DNA from: an uncultured Saprospiraceae bacterium
GTDB taxonomy: Bacteria; Bacteroidota; Bacteroidia; Chitinophagales; Saprospiraceae
Length of the DNA: 5,838 nucleotides
Assembly (NCBI GenBank): GCA_937952155.1
Contig: CALFYH010000257.1
Location: forward strand, 1 to 5,838
Direction: 5' to 3'
Shown: positions 5,637-5,838 of the stretch, piece by piece
Layout of the letters: each line of letters opens with the position of its first letter
How positions within the stretch are numbered: position 1 is the first letter of the stretch
The notes under the pieces: model-generated
Database searches by the model: none
Told to the model about the DNA's origin: nothing
What the model saw: only the letters and a program-made list of their open reading frames with translations
Position numbers and translations under genes: made by a program

Positions 5637-5838
5637 TTATCCTTGTACTTTTTGTTCTACTAAAAATGGTTGATGATAAAATCGCTTTCCAGTGGCTTTG
5701 TACAAGGCGTTGGCATAAGCTCCAATTGCTGGTGGCCCTGACGGCTCGCCCATTCCTGTCGGGCTAACTGTGCTGTCTACAAAATGTACTTCGATTTCTT
5801 TTGGAGCTTCATTATGTCTAATGAGACGATACACATCA
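5637..5838 (-). CDS. Xanthine dehydrogenase/IorB-family molybdopterin-binding subunit, C-terminal fragment (runs off right edge)
   Basis: Only the last 66 residues are in the window; the frame is open to the right edge and stops with TAA at 5637-5639. The GTG at 5834 is an internal Val codon, not a start, because the frame continues upstream and the sequence is plainly the end of a large protein. IEVHFVDSTVSPTGMGEP, followed by SGPPAIGAYANALYKATGKR, is the C-terminal signature of the molybdenum-binding subunit, and the EVHFVDS form resembles isoquinoline 1-oxidoreductase beta-type (IorB) proteins. The Glu of GMGEP corresponds to the catalytic Glu that activates the Mo-bound water in the xanthine oxidase family. 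The substrate cannot be told from this fragment. Full-length relatives are about 700-750 residues, often have a Tat signal, and pair with a small 2Fe-2S subunit. xdhC follows 6 nt downstream. Confidence 0.88.
   Translation of the reverse strand, partial: DVYRLIRHNEAPKEIEVHFVDSTVSPTGMGEPSGPPAIGAYANALYKATGKRFYHQPFLVEQKVQG

Noticed and set aside
5637..5834. A separate 65-residue small protein starting at GTG 5834
   Set aside because: The frame stays open to the window edge and the residues are the C-terminal signature of a large molybdopterin-binding subunit, so the GTG is an internal Val codon.

Overview
The window looks like chromosomal DNA from a member of the Bacteroidota, most likely in or near the Saprospirales/Chitinophagales. 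Four things point there: AT-rich DNA with AT-rich leaders and no clear Shine-Dalgarno sequences; three matches to the Bacteroidota -7 promoter element TAnnTTTG just upstream of genes; a DoxX-type membrane protein of the BT_3928 kind; and an outer-membrane beta-barrel protein ending in Phe. The lineage call is inferred from remembered family resemblance, not from a search. Coding density is high, and I see no RNA gene, mobile element or CRISPR array.

Layout from left to right. Bases 1-413 (minus) hold the start of a DoxX/BT_3928-like membrane protein that runs off the left edge. A 196-bp divergent intergenic region (414-609) carries one candidate promoter in each direction. Bases 610-1902 (plus) encode a secreted outer-membrane beta-barrel protein of an unnamed family with a conserved N-terminal domain. 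It converges on a minus-strand gene cluster with a 20-bp gap. Read in transcription order, that cluster is a PTPS/QueD-family enzyme (4382-3963), GTP cyclohydrolase I folE (3954-3358), malonyl-CoA:ACP transacylase fabD (3348-2473) and yqgE (2498-1923). Gaps are 8 and 9 nt, and fabD and yqgE overlap by 26 nt, so it looks like one transcript starting from a -7 element at 4405-4412. Upstream of it, also on the minus strand, are the last 66 codons of an IorB-like molybdopterin-binding hydroxylase subunit (5838-5637) and, 6 nt later, xdhC (5630-4482).

How the genes work together. FolE makes 7,8-dihydroneopterin triphosphate from GTP, which is the substrate of the PTPS/QueD enzyme encoded just before it, so the pair forms a two-step pterin module. 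The PTPS has the C-X5-HGH spacing of tetrahydrobiopterin-pathway enzymes rather than the C-X3-HGH of classical QueD, so the end product could be a biopterin-like cofactor or the queuosine precursor. FabD supplies malonyl-ACP for fatty acid synthesis, and YqgE is a conserved protein of unclear role. XdhC-family proteins mature the molybdenum cofactor of xanthine dehydrogenase-family enzymes, and this one directly follows the gene for such an enzyme.

I did not find an obviously new multi-gene system. The best candidates for follow-up are the unnamed two-domain outer-membrane protein, the C-X5-HGH PTPS linked to folE, and the shared promoter-proximal sequences.
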